From Maritalea mediterranea (GTDB lineage: Bacteria; Pseudomonadota; Alphaproteobacteria; Rhizobiales; Devosiaceae), in contig NZ_JAKGTI010000002.1 of the NCBI RefSeq assembly GCF_021568695.1, positions 124,001-188,000 of the forward strand: a stretch of 64,000 bases of DNA, written 5' to 3'. Numbering within the stretch: position 1 is the stretch's first letter; each line of letters starts with the position of its first letter. A model generated the notes under the pieces. The model was not told the DNA's origin, did not search any database, and saw only the letters and a program-made list of their open reading frames with translations. Of this stretch, positions 8,971-17,500 are shown in pieces. The position numbers and the translations under genes were made by a program.

Positions 8971-10271
8971 TCCCCCGTTATTCACGCGATGAAATGGTGT
9001 CCATCTGGTCACCAGAATCCAAATTTCGCATCTGGTTCGAAATCGAAGCCCACGCCGCCTCAGCCCAGGCCAAACTCGGGATTGTGCCCGAAGAGGCTGC
9101 TAAAATCGTTTGGGAAAAAGGCGAAAACGCCCAGTTCGATGTGGATCGGATCGATGAAATCGAGCGCGAAGTAAAACATGATGTGATCGCATTTCTCACC
9201 CATTTGGCCGAAATCGTTGGCCCCGAAGCCCGTTTCGTGCACCAGGGCATGACCTCGTCAGATGTGTTGGACACTTGCCTGAATGTGCAATTGACCCGCG
9301 CAGCAGATCTGCTGCTGGCTGATATGGACAAGCTGCTCGCCGCCCTCAAAAAGCGTGCGCTCGAGCACAAGGACACCATCACCATTGGCCGTTCCCACGG
9401 CATTCACGCTGAGCCAACCACTTTCGGCGTCAAGTTGGCTCAGGCCTATGCCGAGTTCGACCGCTGCAAAAAGCGCCTTGAAATCGCTCGCGAAGAAATC
9501 GCCACTTGTGCTATTTCCGGCGCCGTGGGCACCTTCGCCAATATCGACCCTTCCGTTGAGCAATATGTGGCGGAAAAACTCGGCTTGGCTGTAGAGCCTG
9601 TATCCACGCAGGTCATCCCACGCGACCGTCATGCGATGTTCTTTGCTGTTTTGGGCGTGGTGGCGTCATCCATCGAGCGTTTGGCCACCGAAGTCCGCCA
9701 TTTGCAGCGCACCGAAGTGCTGGAAGCCGAAGAATTCTTCTCCAAGGGCCAAAAAGGCTCCTCCGCCATGCCGCACAAACGCAATCCTGTGCTGACGGAA
9801 AACCTCACCGGTCTCGCCCGCATCGTGCGCGGCATGGTCACGCCAGCGCTGGAAAACGTTGCCCTGTGGCACGAGCGCGATATCTCGCACTCTTCTGTTG
9901 AGCGCATGATCGGCCCAGACGCCACCGTGACCCTCGATTTCGCTTTGGCACGTTTGACCAATGTGGTGGAAAATCTGGTGGTCTATCCCGAGAACATGAA
10001 AGCCAATATGGATAAGCTGGGCGGCCTGCACAATTCGCAACGTGTGTTGCTGGCCCTCACCCAAGCTGGTCTGTCCCGTGAAGATAGCTACCGCGCCGTT
10101 CAGCGCAACGCCATGAAGGTTTGGCGCGGCGAAGGCGAGTTTGAGGCCTTCTTGAAAGCAGACGAAGAAGTATCCAACGCCCTGAGTGATGCCCAAATCG
10201 ACGACATGTTTGACGACGGCTACCACCTCAAACATGTGGACACCATTTTCGCCCGCGTCTTTGGCGAATAA
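8967..10271 (+). CDS. purB: Adenylosuccinate lyase
   Basis: Cleaves fumarate from SAICAR and from adenylosuccinate, acting twice in purine synthesis. The 434-residue protein carries the fumarase/aspartase-superfamily signature GSSAMPHKRNP (residues 264-274), the TSSDVLDT motif (about 93-100) and the GRSHGIHAEPTTFG catalytic histidine region (about 138-151). It is coupled by a 4-base overlap to the upstream MFS gene and followed by a strong terminator, so it ends a transcript separate from purCSQL 4 kb downstream. Confidence 0.97.
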   Translation: MIPRYSRDEMVSIWSPESKFRIWFEIEAHAASAQAKLGIVPEEAAKIVWEKGENAQFDVDRIDEIEREVKHDVIAFLTHLAEIVGPEARFVHQGMTSSDVLDTCLNVQLTRAADLLLADMDKLLAALKKRALEHKDTITIGRSHGIHAEPTTFGVKLAQAYAEFDRCKKRLEIAREEIATCAISGAVGTFANIDPSVEQYVAEKLGLAVEPVSTQVIPRDRHAMFFAVLGVVASSIERLATEVRHLQRTEVLEAEEFFSKGQKGSSAMPHKRNPVLTENLTGLARIVRGMVTPALENVALWHERDISHSSVERMIGPDATVTLDFALARLTNVVENLVVYPENMKANMDKLGGLHNSQRVLLALTQAGLSREDSYRAVQRNAMKVWRGEGEFEAFLKADEEVSNALSDAQIDDMFDDGYHLKHVDTIFARVFGE

Positions 10272-10280
10272 GCCCCTTAA

Positions 10281-10309
10281 AAAAGCCCGGCATTTCTGCC
10301 GGGCTTTTT
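10281..10309 (+). terminator. Rho-independent terminator after purB
   Basis: Arms AAAAGCCCGGCA (10281-10292) and TGCCGGGCTTTTT (10297-10309) pair around a 4-base loop and end in a T run, 9 bases after the purB stop. Confidence 0.92.
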
Positions 10310-10348
10310 GTTGATCAGCACTTTTGATCTTGCCATCTCAAATAATGA

Positions 10349-10365
10349 TATGCGCTTCACGCATA
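10349..10365. promoter_or_regulatory. Inverted repeat upstream of EamA-family gene
   Basis: TATGCG and CGCATA flank a 5-base spacer (CTTCA). It sits 11 bases before the 21-base palindrome at 10377 in the 258-base gap between purB and the EamA-family gene. It could be an operator half of the same control region or a small hairpin. Confidence 0.35.
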
Positions 10366-10376
10366 AATCTAAACAT

Positions 10377-10397
10377 CTGAAATATAGTATATTTCAG
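10377..10397. promoter_or_regulatory. Perfect 21-base palindrome, candidate operator
   Basis: Ten-base arms CTGAAATATA (10377-10386) and TATATTTCAG (10388-10397) are perfect reverse complements around a single G. It lies about 130 bases before the EamA-family start and shows no T run, so it looks like a protein-binding site and not a terminator. The left arm, with seven upstream bases, recurs exactly at 50878-50894 upstream of recA. Confidence 0.5.
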
Positions 10398-10529
10398 CTT
10401 CTATACACATTCAGAAACGTGAAATGGTCGGACATCTTGCAGGTTTGGAAATAAACGCCAGCTTGACCAAAGTCAGCAGTCCTGTCCTAATCGCCCCGAC
10501 TTGCTAACTCGATCACTGGATCTGCCCCA

Positions 10530-11420
10530 ATGCCCTTGAAAGATTTATTTCTCGCCCTACTGGTCGTCGCCATATGGGGCTTCAACTTTGTGGTGATCAA
10601 AGTCGGGGTCGAGGATGTGCCTCCACTGCTATTGAATGGCATTCGATTCTCGCTCGTGGTACTGCCCTGGATATTTATCTTCAAGAAGCCCAACGTAAGC
10701 TGGCCGCTGATTATCGGGTTTGGCATGTTCCTCGGCGTGATCCAGTTCGGATTGTTGTTCACCGCTATGAAATGGGGCGTCAGCGCGTCGCTGGCCTCTA
10801 TTGTGCTGCAGTTGCAGGCATTTTTCACAATCCTGTTTGCATTTCTGCTGTTGGGCGAAAAACCCAAAAGTTGGCAGATCATGGGAGCCTTTATCGCCTT
10901 TTCCGGCATCGGCATTATTGCCGCCGAGCGGTATAATGGCGGTGCCCTGGTGCCCTTCCTGATGTGCGTTGCAGCTGCCGCGTCATGGGGTTTGGCCAAC
11001 ATCATGACCAAAAAAGCAGGACAAGTAGACATGCTGAATTTCGTGATCTGGGGCAGCCTCGTGCCGCCCATCCCGCTGTTCATCTTGTCCTTTATCCTAG
11101 AGGATCATGCGGCGATCTGGGCCACCTTCAACGAACCTAAGCTCACTGCAATGGGCGCAGCTCTCTATCTGGCCTATCCCTCAACTATTCTGGGATTTGG
11201 CATCTGGAACCAATTGTTGAAAAAGCATCCAGCGAGTTTGGTTGCCCCGTTCTCGCTTATGGTGCCGGTATTTGGCGTACTTTCCGGGGCGATCGTATTG
11301 GGCGAAGGCATGAGCAGGGCTGCCATTATTGGCGGCACCATCATTCTACTCGGATTGCTGCTCAACGTATTTGGCGGCCGATTGGTGGCTAGATGGCCAA
11401 CAACGGACAGTCAGATTTGA
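10530..11420 (+). CDS. EamA family (DMT superfamily) metabolite exporter
   Basis: A 296-residue inner-membrane protein with ten predicted membrane helices arranged as two EamA repeats, the typical length for this family. The opening LLVVAIWGFNFVVIKVGVEDVPP and the second repeat beginning CVAAAASWGLANIMTKKAG resemble O-acetylserine/cysteine exporters and related amino acid exporters. The substrate cannot be read from sequence. It stands apart from purB (terminator between) and has two inverted repeats upstream that may be operators. It is followed after 55 bases by a hydrolase gene on the same strand. Confidence 0.87.
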   Translation: MPLKDLFLALLVVAIWGFNFVVIKVGVEDVPPLLLNGIRFSLVVLPWIFIFKKPNVSWPLIIGFGMFLGVIQFGLLFTAMKWGVSASLASIVLQLQAFFTILFAFLLLGEKPKSWQIMGAFIAFSGIGIIAAERYNGGALVPFLMCVAAAASWGLANIMTKKAGQVDMLNFVIWGSLVPPIPLFILSFILEDHAAIWATFNEPKLTAMGAALYLAYPSTILGFGIWNQLLKKHPASLVAPFSLMVPVFGVLSGAIVLGEGMSRAAIIGGTIILLGLLLNVFGGRLVARWPTTDSQI

Positions 11421-11475
11421 GCGCAGCAAGAGTTTTCCCTTGCGTCCCGATGTAAAAATCGGGCATCAAAGTCCT

Positions 11476-12027
11476 ATGAAAATCGCCGAAGCAGACATAT
11501 TGATTGTACCCGGTTTGGGCGGCGCCAGTGCGGATCATTGGCAAACCAACTGGGTTAACAAAATGCCCACCGCCCGATTGGTGGAGCAGGAAAATTGGAC
11601 GAATCCGGACCCCGAGAAATGGGCAAACAAGCTGCATCATGCCATCATGATGTGTACCCGACCGGTGGTGCTTGTGGGCCATTCACTGGGCGTGCACACG
11701 ATCTCGCGCACCGCCCAAAAGCTGACCGATAGCAAGGTGGCTGGCGCATTTCTGGTGACCCCGCCGGACGTTGAAAACAATAAAAATGTTTCAAAAAAAT
11801 CGAAACGCTTTGCCCCGATTGTGCAAGAGCCGCTGCCGTTCCCCTCAATCATGATCGGGTCCAGCAACGATCCATTTTGTGATGTGGAAGCTGCGGCACA
11901 AATGGCGGCCGCCTGGGGCGCTAACTTCAACAATGCAGGCGAGATCGGCCACGTCAATCCAAAAGCAGGCTTTGGTCCCTGGCCCGAAGGCTTAATGGCG
12001 TTTGCCAATTTGATGCGCCGGATTTAA
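11476..12027 (+). CDS. RBBP9/YdeN family serine hydrolase
   Basis: A 183-residue alpha/beta hydrolase of the short RBBP9/YdeN type. The nucleophile elbow VGHSLG has Ser70, the N-terminal VPGLGGASADHWQTNW is the family signature, and the likely acid and base are in SSNDPFC (about residue 133) and GHVN (about residue 160). Substrates of the family are mostly unknown; ester or peptide hydrolysis is expected. ATG 11476 fits the family start; upstream codons overlap the EamA-family gene in another frame. It converges on the His-rich MFS gene with a 7-base gap. Confidence 0.85.
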   Translation: MKIAEADILIVPGLGGASADHWQTNWVNKMPTARLVEQENWTNPDPEKWANKLHHAIMMCTRPVVLVGHSLGVHTISRTAQKLTDSKVAGAFLVTPPDVENNKNVSKKSKRFAPIVQEPLPFPSIMIGSSNDPFCDVEAAAQMAAAWGANFNNAGEIGHVNPKAGFGPWPEGLMAFANLMRRI

Positions 12028-12034
12028 CCGCCGA

Positions 12035-13435
12035 CTATCCCGCCTTGGAAGTCGGCCACACCGGGTGGTGCCGATCAATCCTGATCTTGTGCCGATGTAC
12101 AATTTCCTCGTGCTTATGCGGATGGGCATGTGGCTCTGGCCCTTCCCATCCCTCATGGTCATGCTGGTGATGGTCGCCATGGAAATGCACATGGTCATGA
12201 TAAATCGCTTCATGCTTATGGGTCAGCGGCACCTCGCTTTCGCGCGTCCATAGCCGCAAGGCCGCCAACAATGCCAGCGAACAAAAAGTGGCGATCAGCA
12301 TTAATGTCGTCCCCATGCCGACCAGCTCAGGCAAAAAGCCAGCCATAGGATAAGCCAACAACCAACACGAATGGGAAAGCGCAAACTGTGCTGACAGCAG
12401 TTTGGGTAGATCCTCTTCGTTGGCTGAACGCCTAAATACACGCCCGGCAGGCGTCTGCACCAGGCTGGACCCCAGCCCCAAGAGAGGCCAGATCAGTATC
12501 AGGGCTATGTAGGTAAGGCTTTCGACCAGCAGGGCCAGCAACGCGACACCGGTCAACAACACCAATGCGCCAGAAACCATTACGGCCCGGTCGCCCCACC
12601 GCGCCGTCAATTTCGGCACCAAAATGGCGGCCAGCAGCGATCCGCTGCCAAAAGCGGCCATAGCCCAAGCCAAAGCGCTTTCGCCCAGGCTCAATTTCTC
12701 CCGCACCAGCACAACGCTATTCACAATCACCATCGCTCCGGCAAAGGCCACCAGAAAATAAAGGGCGAACACGCCACGCAAGCGCGGCGTCTTGGCGTAA
12801 ATCTGAAAACCTTGTGTCAATTTGCGTTTCAGCGGATCCGCCACATTGTCCAGCGCCAAATGCGGCACATGCGCCCGCGCCACCAACCCGGCCGAAATCA
12901 GAAAGGCAATGCCATTGGCGATAAAAAAGCTCTCAAAGCTCACAAACAGCAACAAAAGGGCCGCGATGGTCGGACTGAGCAAGTTCTCCAGATCATAGGC
13001 CACCCGCGACAGGCTGAGCGCCTTGGTATAGTCAGCATCCTGTTCAAACAATTGCGGAATGATGGATTGAAAGGTGGGAGTGAACCCGGCCGAAGCAGCA
13101 TTAAGCACAAACATCAGCACATAAATCTGCCAGATCTCAGTCACGAAGGGCAGCGCCAACACGCACAGCGCCCGCACCCCATCCAGCGCAATCAATACCT
13201 GTTTGCGCTTATCGCCCGGAATGATGGCGCTGATCACAGGCGCGATGAAAATATATGCGATCATTTTCAGCGTCAGCGCTATGCCCAGCACTTGCCCCGC
13301 CGCCTCGCCGGCCAACTCAAAGGCCAAAAGTGCCAATGCGATTGTGGTCAGCCCGGTCCCGGCCAGCGCGATCACTTGAGCCGCGTAAAGCTTTCGATAG
13401 TCCGGATGCTTGAGCACGCCAAATGAAAATTGCAT
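12035..13435 (-). CDS. MFS transporter with histidine-rich C-terminal tail
   Basis: A 466-residue major facilitator. About the first 400 residues hold roughly twelve membrane segments of the MFS_3 / enterobactin-exporter (EntS)-like type. The last 61 residues (about 402-462) form a hydrophilic tail with 18 histidines in runs such as HDHVHFHGDHHQHDH, which is unusual for this family and resembles metal-binding loops of Zn, Ni or Co transporters. ATG 13435 has GGAGGG 4 bases upstream. Inference: export of a metal or metal chelate, or metal sensing by the tail. It shares no operon with its neighbours. Confidence 0.85.
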   Translation of the reverse strand: MQFSFGVLKHPDYRKLYAAQVIALAGTGLTTIALALLAFELAGEAAGQVLGIALTLKMIAYIFIAPVISAIIPGDKRKQVLIALDGVRALCVLALPFVTEIWQIYVLMFVLNAASAGFTPTFQSIIPQLFEQDADYTKALSLSRVAYDLENLLSPTIAALLLLFVSFESFFIANGIAFLISAGLVARAHVPHLALDNVADPLKRKLTQGFQIYAKTPRLRGVFALYFLVAFAGAMVIVNSVVLVREKLSLGESALAWAMAAFGSGSLLAAILVPKLTARWGDRAVMVSGALVLLTGVALLALLVESLTYIALILIWPLLGLGSSLVQTPAGRVFRRSANEEDLPKLLSAQFALSHSCWLLAYPMAGFLPELVGMGTTLMLIATFCSLALLAALRLWTRESEVPLTHKHEAIYHDHVHFHGDHHQHDHEGWEGPEPHAHPHKHEEIVHRHKIRIDRHHPVWPTSKAG

Positions 13436-13476
13436 AAACCCTCCAAGGATTCAGATTTTCATGTTCCCCCGCAAAA

Positions 13477-13508
13477 GAAAAGGCCCGCGCAAAGCACGGG
13501 CCCTTTAA
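13477..13508 (-). terminator. Terminator after the zeta-subunit gene
   Basis: Read on the minus strand, GGGCCCGTG and CGCGGGCC pair around a short TTTG loop and are followed by TTTTCTTTT. It lies just downstream of the DUF1476 gene and before the His-rich MFS gene. Confidence 0.75.
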
Positions 13509-13526
13509 TCGAACAATGCGCAAAGC

Positions 13527-13853
13527 TTATTTGGCTTCTTGCACCTGCATTTCAGCTTTCAAATAAAGCGTGCGCATTTTTTCGCGCAATTCTTCTTCCG
13601 AGACATTCACGCCAGCGGCTTTGAAGTCGCCGCTTACTTTGCGATACACATCTTCATCACCAGCCTCTTCAAAGTCAGATGCCACCACTTCAGTTACATA
13701 GGTGTTTACGTCTGCTTCATCTGTTTTGCCCAAAAGGCCAGCCGCCCAAAGGCCCAACAATTTATTGCGCCGCGCTTCAATTTTGAACTTCAACGCCTGA
13801 TCATGCGCATATTTAGCTTCTTCCGCCTTTTCGCGATCGTCAAATCCGGCCAT
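13527..13853 (-). CDS. DUF1476 protein, F1-ATPase inhibitor zeta subunit
   Basis: A 108-residue soluble helical protein matching DUF1476. The Paracoccus member is the zeta subunit that blocks ATP hydrolysis by the alphaproteobacterial F1Fo-ATP synthase. The N-terminal AGFDDREKAEEAKYAHDQ is the inhibitory helix region and is nearly invariant in the family. ATG 13853 has GGAG upstream; upstream codons in frame belong to the untranslated leader. It is a monocistronic unit with its own terminator, away from any ATP synthase genes in this window. Confidence 0.88.
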   Translation of the reverse strand: MAGFDDREKAEEAKYAHDQALKFKIEARRNKLLGLWAAGLLGKTDEADVNTYVTEVVASDFEEAGDEDVYRKVSGDFKAAGVNVSEEELREKMRTLYLKAEMQVQEAK

Positions 13854-13994
13854 TTTTTTCTCCGTGCATAAAGATAGGGTTCGCCCTATTACGTAACTCA
13901 CGCTTGGAGATAATGCCAAACACAAAGAAAATCAACGATTCTGCGTCCTGAAGCCGTCGGAAAGTTCAGATTCGCGGCAATTGGGCATCCAAAG

Positions 13995-14025
13995 TTGACA
14001 ACATCGGTTAAAACCCACAAAGAAT
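13995..14025 (+). promoter_or_regulatory. purC: Candidate promoter of purC
   Basis: TTGACA at 13995-14000 is a perfect -35 box. The best -10 match is AAGAAT at 14020-14025 with a long 19-base spacer, so the pair is only moderately convincing. It lies about 90 bases before the purC ATG. Confidence 0.35.
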
Positions 14026-14116
14026 GCAGTGAAAATTGATTAAACACTTGCATTTTGCCCCCAAAAGGGGACATGAAGCTGCCATACAGACATTTCAGGA
14101 ATCGCAGGATTTGAAC

Positions 14117-14881
14117 ATGAGCCGTCGGCGTCGCCTCTATGAAGGCAAAGCGAAAGTTCTCTATGAAGGTCCCGAACCCGGCACATTGGTGCAGCATTTC
14201 AAAGATGATGCCACCGCCGGCAATGGCGAGAAGCACGAAGTGATTGACGGCAAAGGCGTGCTCAACAATCGCATTTCAGAATTCATCTTCACACAGCTGA
14301 ACGATCTGGGCATCCCGACCCACTTTATCAAACGCCTCAATATGCGCGAGCAACTGATCCGCGAAGTTGAAATCATCCCGCTGGAAGTGGTGGTGCGCAA
14401 CGTAGCGGCCGGTTCTATTTGCAAACGATTGGGTTTGGAAAGCGGCACCCGCCTGCCTCGGTCGATCATCGAGTTCTATTACAAGGACGACAAGCTGGGC
14501 GATCCCATTGTGGCCGAAGAGCATATCACGGCTTTTGGCTGGGCCAACCCGCAAGAGCTGGACGACATCATGTCGATGGCCGTCCGCATCAACGACTTCT
14601 TGTGCGGCATGTTTTTGGGCGCCGGCATTCAGTTGGTGGATTTCAAGATTGAGCTCGGCCGTCTTTATGAAGACGACACGATGCGCATCGTTTTGGCAGA
14701 CGAGATTTCACCGGACAGTTGCCGACTATGGGATGTAAAAACCCAAAACAAACTGGATAAAGACCGGTTCCGCCAGGATTTGGGCGGACTGGTTGACGCT
14801 TATCGCGAAGTGGCCCAGCGCCTGGGCATTTTGTCAGAAGCAGATAACGCGCTGGCCACCGGCCCGCGTCTGGTACAATAA
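14117..14881 (+). CDS. purC: Phosphoribosylaminoimidazolesuccinocarboxamide synthase
   Basis: ATP-dependent ligase that joins aspartate to CAIR to form SAICAR in purine synthesis. The 254-residue protein starts [16 protein letters not shown], the family's ATP-binding strand, and contains [18 protein letters not shown] and the [12 protein letters not shown] motif near the C terminus. ATG 14117 has AGGA 7 bases upstream; 27 in-frame codons upstream have no similarity. purS follows after 22 bases. Confidence 0.96.
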   Translation: MSRRRRLYEGKAKVLYEGPEPGTLVQHFKDDATAGNGEKHEVIDGKGVLNNRISEFIFTQLNDLGIPTHFIKRLNMREQLIREVEIIPLEVVVRNVAAGSICKRLGLESGTRLPRSIIEFYYKDDKLGDPIVAEEHITAFGWANPQELDDIMSMAVRINDFLCGMFLGAGIQLVDFKIELGRLYEDDTMRIVLADEISPDSCRLWDVKTQNKLDKDRFRQDLGGLVDAYREVAQRLGILSEADNALATGPRLVQ

Positions 14882-14903
14882 TCAAAGATTGAGACTTGGA
14901 TAA

Positions 14904-15146
14904 ATGCACGCACGCATATTTGTGACACTGAAAAACGGCGTTCTGGACCCTCAAGGTCAGGCTATCGAAGGCTCCCTCTCCAGCTTGGGTTTTGAAGGCG
15001 TGGACGCGGTTCGCCAGGGCAAAATCTTTGATGTGAAGCTCGATGAGACCGATCATGAAGTGGCCAAGGAAAAACTGGCCCAAATGTGTGAAAAGCTGTT
15101 GGCCAACACAGTGATCGAGAATTATTCGATCGAGATCGTCGACTAA
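14904..15146 (+). CDS. purS: FGAM synthase subunit PurS
   Basis: The 80-residue small subunit of the three-part formylglycinamidine ribonucleotide synthase (PurS/PurQ/PurL), which forms a dimer that bridges the glutaminase and synthase. The motifs VTLKNGVLDPQGQAIEGSL and GFEGVDAVRQGKIFDV are typical. It lies 22 bases after purC. Its partner purQ is not adjacent: a 415-base gap and an acyltransferase gene come between. Confidence 0.95.
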   Translation: MHARIFVTLKNGVLDPQGQAIEGSLSSLGFEGVDAVRQGKIFDVKLDETDHEVAKEKLAQMCEKLLANTVIENYSIEIVD

Positions 15147-15246
15147 GCATCCATAATTTGTTTACCAGTTGTCGCCACTTTGTTCGCGTGGAACATGTGG
15201 GGCGCGCTGAATTCTAATAAAATCGTCACAACCACATGATAGGGAT

Positions 15247-15267
15247 GGTGATAAGTGATTTATCACC
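15247..15267. promoter_or_regulatory. Perfect inverted repeat before a 28-codon reading frame
   Basis: GGTGATAA (15247-15254) and TTATCACC (15260-15267) flank a 5-base spacer. No T run follows, so it is more likely an operator or leader hairpin than a terminator. It lies 16 bases before the small reading frame at 15283. Confidence 0.4.
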
Positions 15268-15282
15268 GGATGGGTAACCAGT

Positions 15283-15369
15283 ATGATTAAACGGCTCTCG
15301 CTCACCGCAGCATTTTTCCTTGCTTTGGCCATTATGGCCGGTGCGTACAGCACTGTGCCTCTGGCCTAG
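15283..15369 (+). CDS. Possible 28-residue signal-peptide-like protein
   Basis: A tentative small reading frame. It begins MIKRLSLT, has a hydrophobic core AAFFLALAIMAGA and ends STVPLA before TAG, so it resembles a bare signal peptide or a single-span membrane peptide. GGATGGG lies about 8 bases upstream of the ATG. It may be a real small membrane protein, the remains of a secreted protein, or chance. Apart from it and the inverted repeat at 15247, the stretch 15147-15561 shows nothing I recognise. Confidence 0.3.
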   Translation: MIKRLSLTAAFFLALAIMAGAYSTVPLA

Positions 15370-15561
15370 GCACCTCATCGGCTTGCTGAAACCGCTGCAC
15401 AATTGATGATTTTCATCCGTTTCAAAATTAAGTAAAATTTTACGATTTAAACAAAAGCATTAACCTCACTGGTAATTTTCCCAGCAAAAACAACGTTAGT
15501 GCATTCTTATATTCACAGTTTCGCGATATAAACGGCCATCTTACTTTGCGAGGGTGGACAA

Positions 15562-16641
15562 ATGGCGAATGCAAAACGTTTGGACTGGGTAGACGCTGCC
15601 AAGGGGATCTCAATACTCCTTGTAGTGATGATGCATTCAACTCTTGGTGTGGGTCAGGATGCAGGTGATATCGGCTTTATGCATTATGCCGTAACTTACT
15701 CTGCGCCCTTCCGCATGCCTGAATTCTTTTTGATTTCCGGGCTTTTCCTATCTTATGTCATAGGACGCAGCTGGGGCCGCTATGCCGACCGTCGGGTGGT
15801 GCATTATTTGTACTTCTACGCGCTGTGGGCCATCATTTTGTTGTTCTTTAAAACAGTGATCGCCTCTGGCGATGTGGCCAGCTTTGTGTCCGGTATTTTC
15901 TTTGCCGTCTTCGAACCCTATTCCATCTTGTGGTTCATCTACATGCTGGCATTTTTCTCAGCCGCCACAAAGCTGCTGCACAACAATCATGTGCCGCACT
16001 GGTTGGTTTTGTCGGTCACCGCAATCTTACAAATGCTGCCCTCGGCAAGCGGCGGCACACTTATCGGCTATTTCGCTGACTATTTCGTGTTCTTCTATGC
16101 CGGTTATGCCTTTGCACCCCAGATTTTCAAGATCACCCGATGGGCACAAGAAAACATTATCCTGGCTGTTCTCGGCTTGTTGGTGTGGGCTGGCGTCAAT
16201 GTCGGTTTAGTATTTTGGCCGAGTGTCGACATGCAACCCGATCACGTTTCAACCGGCTACGCCTCTTTGCCTGGTGTTCACTTGATCCTGGCCTTTGCTG
16301 GCGCCACGGCCATCTGCGTGTTCTCTGCCCTTTTGGCGCGGTTTAACCTCTCAGGCCCGTTGGCCTATATCGGCGAACGCTCACTGGCCGTTTATGTGGC
16401 GTTCGTTATTCCCATGGCAATCTTCCGTACCGTCATGTTCAAACTTGGCATCATCACAGATGTAGGTGCCATCAGCCTGTTGGTGATGATCGTCGCCGCA
16501 ACCGCTTCTTTGATCGTTTACGAGATCATCCAAAAGGTCGGCTATGGCAAGTTTTTGTATGAACGCCCTGAATGGGCAAAACTTGAAGCCGCGCGGGAAA
16601 AACCTGACCAACGAGTCAAAAACGGCACCCCGGCTGAATAG
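15562..16641 (+). CDS. Acyltransferase 3 family membrane protein
   Basis: A 359-residue multi-pass inner-membrane protein of the acyltransferase 3 (OafA/OpgC/WecH-like) family, which transfers acyl groups to sugars of surface glycans. The opening LDWVDAAKGISILLVVMMHS has the family pattern with the conserved His25. About ten membrane segments follow, including the extended PEFFLISGLFLSY. GAGGGTGG precedes ATG 15562. It separates purS from purQ, is followed by a terminator-like hairpin, and has no obvious link to purine synthesis. Confidence 0.88.
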   Translation: MANAKRLDWVDAAKGISILLVVMMHSTLGVGQDAGDIGFMHYAVTYSAPFRMPEFFLISGLFLSYVIGRSWGRYADRRVVHYLYFYALWAIILLFFKTVIASGDVASFVSGIFFAVFEPYSILWFIYMLAFFSAATKLLHNNHVPHWLVLSVTAILQMLPSASGGTLIGYFADYFVFFYAGYAFAPQIFKITRWAQENIILAVLGLLVWAGVNVGLVFWPSVDMQPDHVSTGYASLPGVHLILAFAGATAICVFSALLARFNLSGPLAYIGERSLAVYVAFVIPMAIFRTVMFKLGIITDVGAISLLVMIVAATASLIVYEIIQKVGYGKFLYERPEWAKLEAAREKPDQRVKNGTPAE

Positions 16642-16668
16642 TTTTCCAAAAAAACTCGGATTTCTTTG

Positions 16669-16707
16669 AAAAAAGCGGCGCGAGACCTCTCGCGCCTCTT
16701 GCTTTTT
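16669..16707 (+). terminator. Terminator after the acyltransferase gene
   Basis: An imperfect hairpin with core arms GCGCGAGA and TCTCGCGC, outer A-rich and T-rich arms (AAAAAGC/GCTTTTT), ending in a T run. It lies about 30 bases after the acyltransferase stop and before purQ, implying that purQ-purL has its own promoter. Confidence 0.6.
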
Positions 16708-16810
16708 GGGGGCTTTTTGAACCATTAAGAGCCAAACCCAACCGCATCTTTTCAGCGCCCAGAGCGCGGATGCAAATTGTGCCTTTGCACACCGAAAAGG
16801 AATCACGCTC

Positions 16811-17500
16811 ATGAAGTCTGCAGTGATTGTCTTCCCCGGCCTCAACCGCGACAGAGACATGATCGCCGCACTTGAAAAAGTGACGGGAGAAAAACCACAT
16901 CTAGCTTGGCACGGCGATAGCGACCTGCCAGACGTTGATTTGGTTGTGGTCCCCGGCGGTTTCTCCTATGGCGACTATTTGCGTGCTGGCGCCATTGCCG
17001 CGCGCTCGCCCATGCTGAAGCGGGTGAAGGAACATGCAGATCGCGGCGGGCTGACCTTGGGCGTGTGCAACGGCTTCCAAATCCTCACTGAAACAGGCCT
17101 CCTGCCCGGCGCATTGATGCGGAATCGGGATTTGAAGTTTTTGTGCAAAGTGATTCATTTAAAAGCAGAAAACACAACTTCACCGTTCACCTCAGCCTAT
17201 AAGGGCCACGAGGCATTCCCATGCCCCATCGCTCACCATGATGGCAATTATTTCATCGATCCGGACGGCCTGAAAGCCCTTGAAGACAACAACCAGATCG
17301 CTTTCCGCTATTGCGATGAAAACGGCAATGTCACCCTTGAAGCCAACCCGAATGGCTCCATTGAAAACATCGCCGGCATCACCAACAAGCAGGGCAATGT
17401 GTTGGGCATGATGCCCCACCCGGAAAACCTTATCGAAGCAGCTCATGGCGGCATTGAAGGCCGCTACATCTTTGACAGCCTAGTGGCAGCGGTGGCGTAA
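16811..17500 (+). CDS. purQ: FGAM synthase subunit PurQ (glutaminase)
   Basis: Class I glutamine amidotransferase that feeds ammonia to PurL. The 229-residue protein has the nucleophile Cys86 in GVCNGFQIL and the His203/Glu205 pair in [22 protein letters not shown] (about 48-63) is the family's signature. AAGGA precedes ATG 16811. It abuts purL with no gap (stop at 17498-17500, purL ATG at 17501), so the two are coupled. Confidence 0.96.
   Translation: MKSAVIVFPGLNRDRDMIAALEKVTGEKPHLAWHGDSDLPDVDLVVVPGGFSYGDYLRAGAIAARSPMLKRVKEHADRGGLTLGVCNGFQILTETGLLPGALMRNRDLKFLCKVIHLKAENTTSPFTSAYKGHEAFPCPIAHHDGNYFIDPDGLKALEDNNQIAFRYCDENGNVTLEANPNGSIENIAGITNKQGNVLGMMPHPENLIEAAHGGIEGRYIFDSLVAAVA

Noticed and set aside
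12812-13426. 204-codon frame antisense to the His-rich MFS gene
   Set aside because: Composition rich in Arg, Gln and His typical of an antisense shadow of a membrane protein gene.
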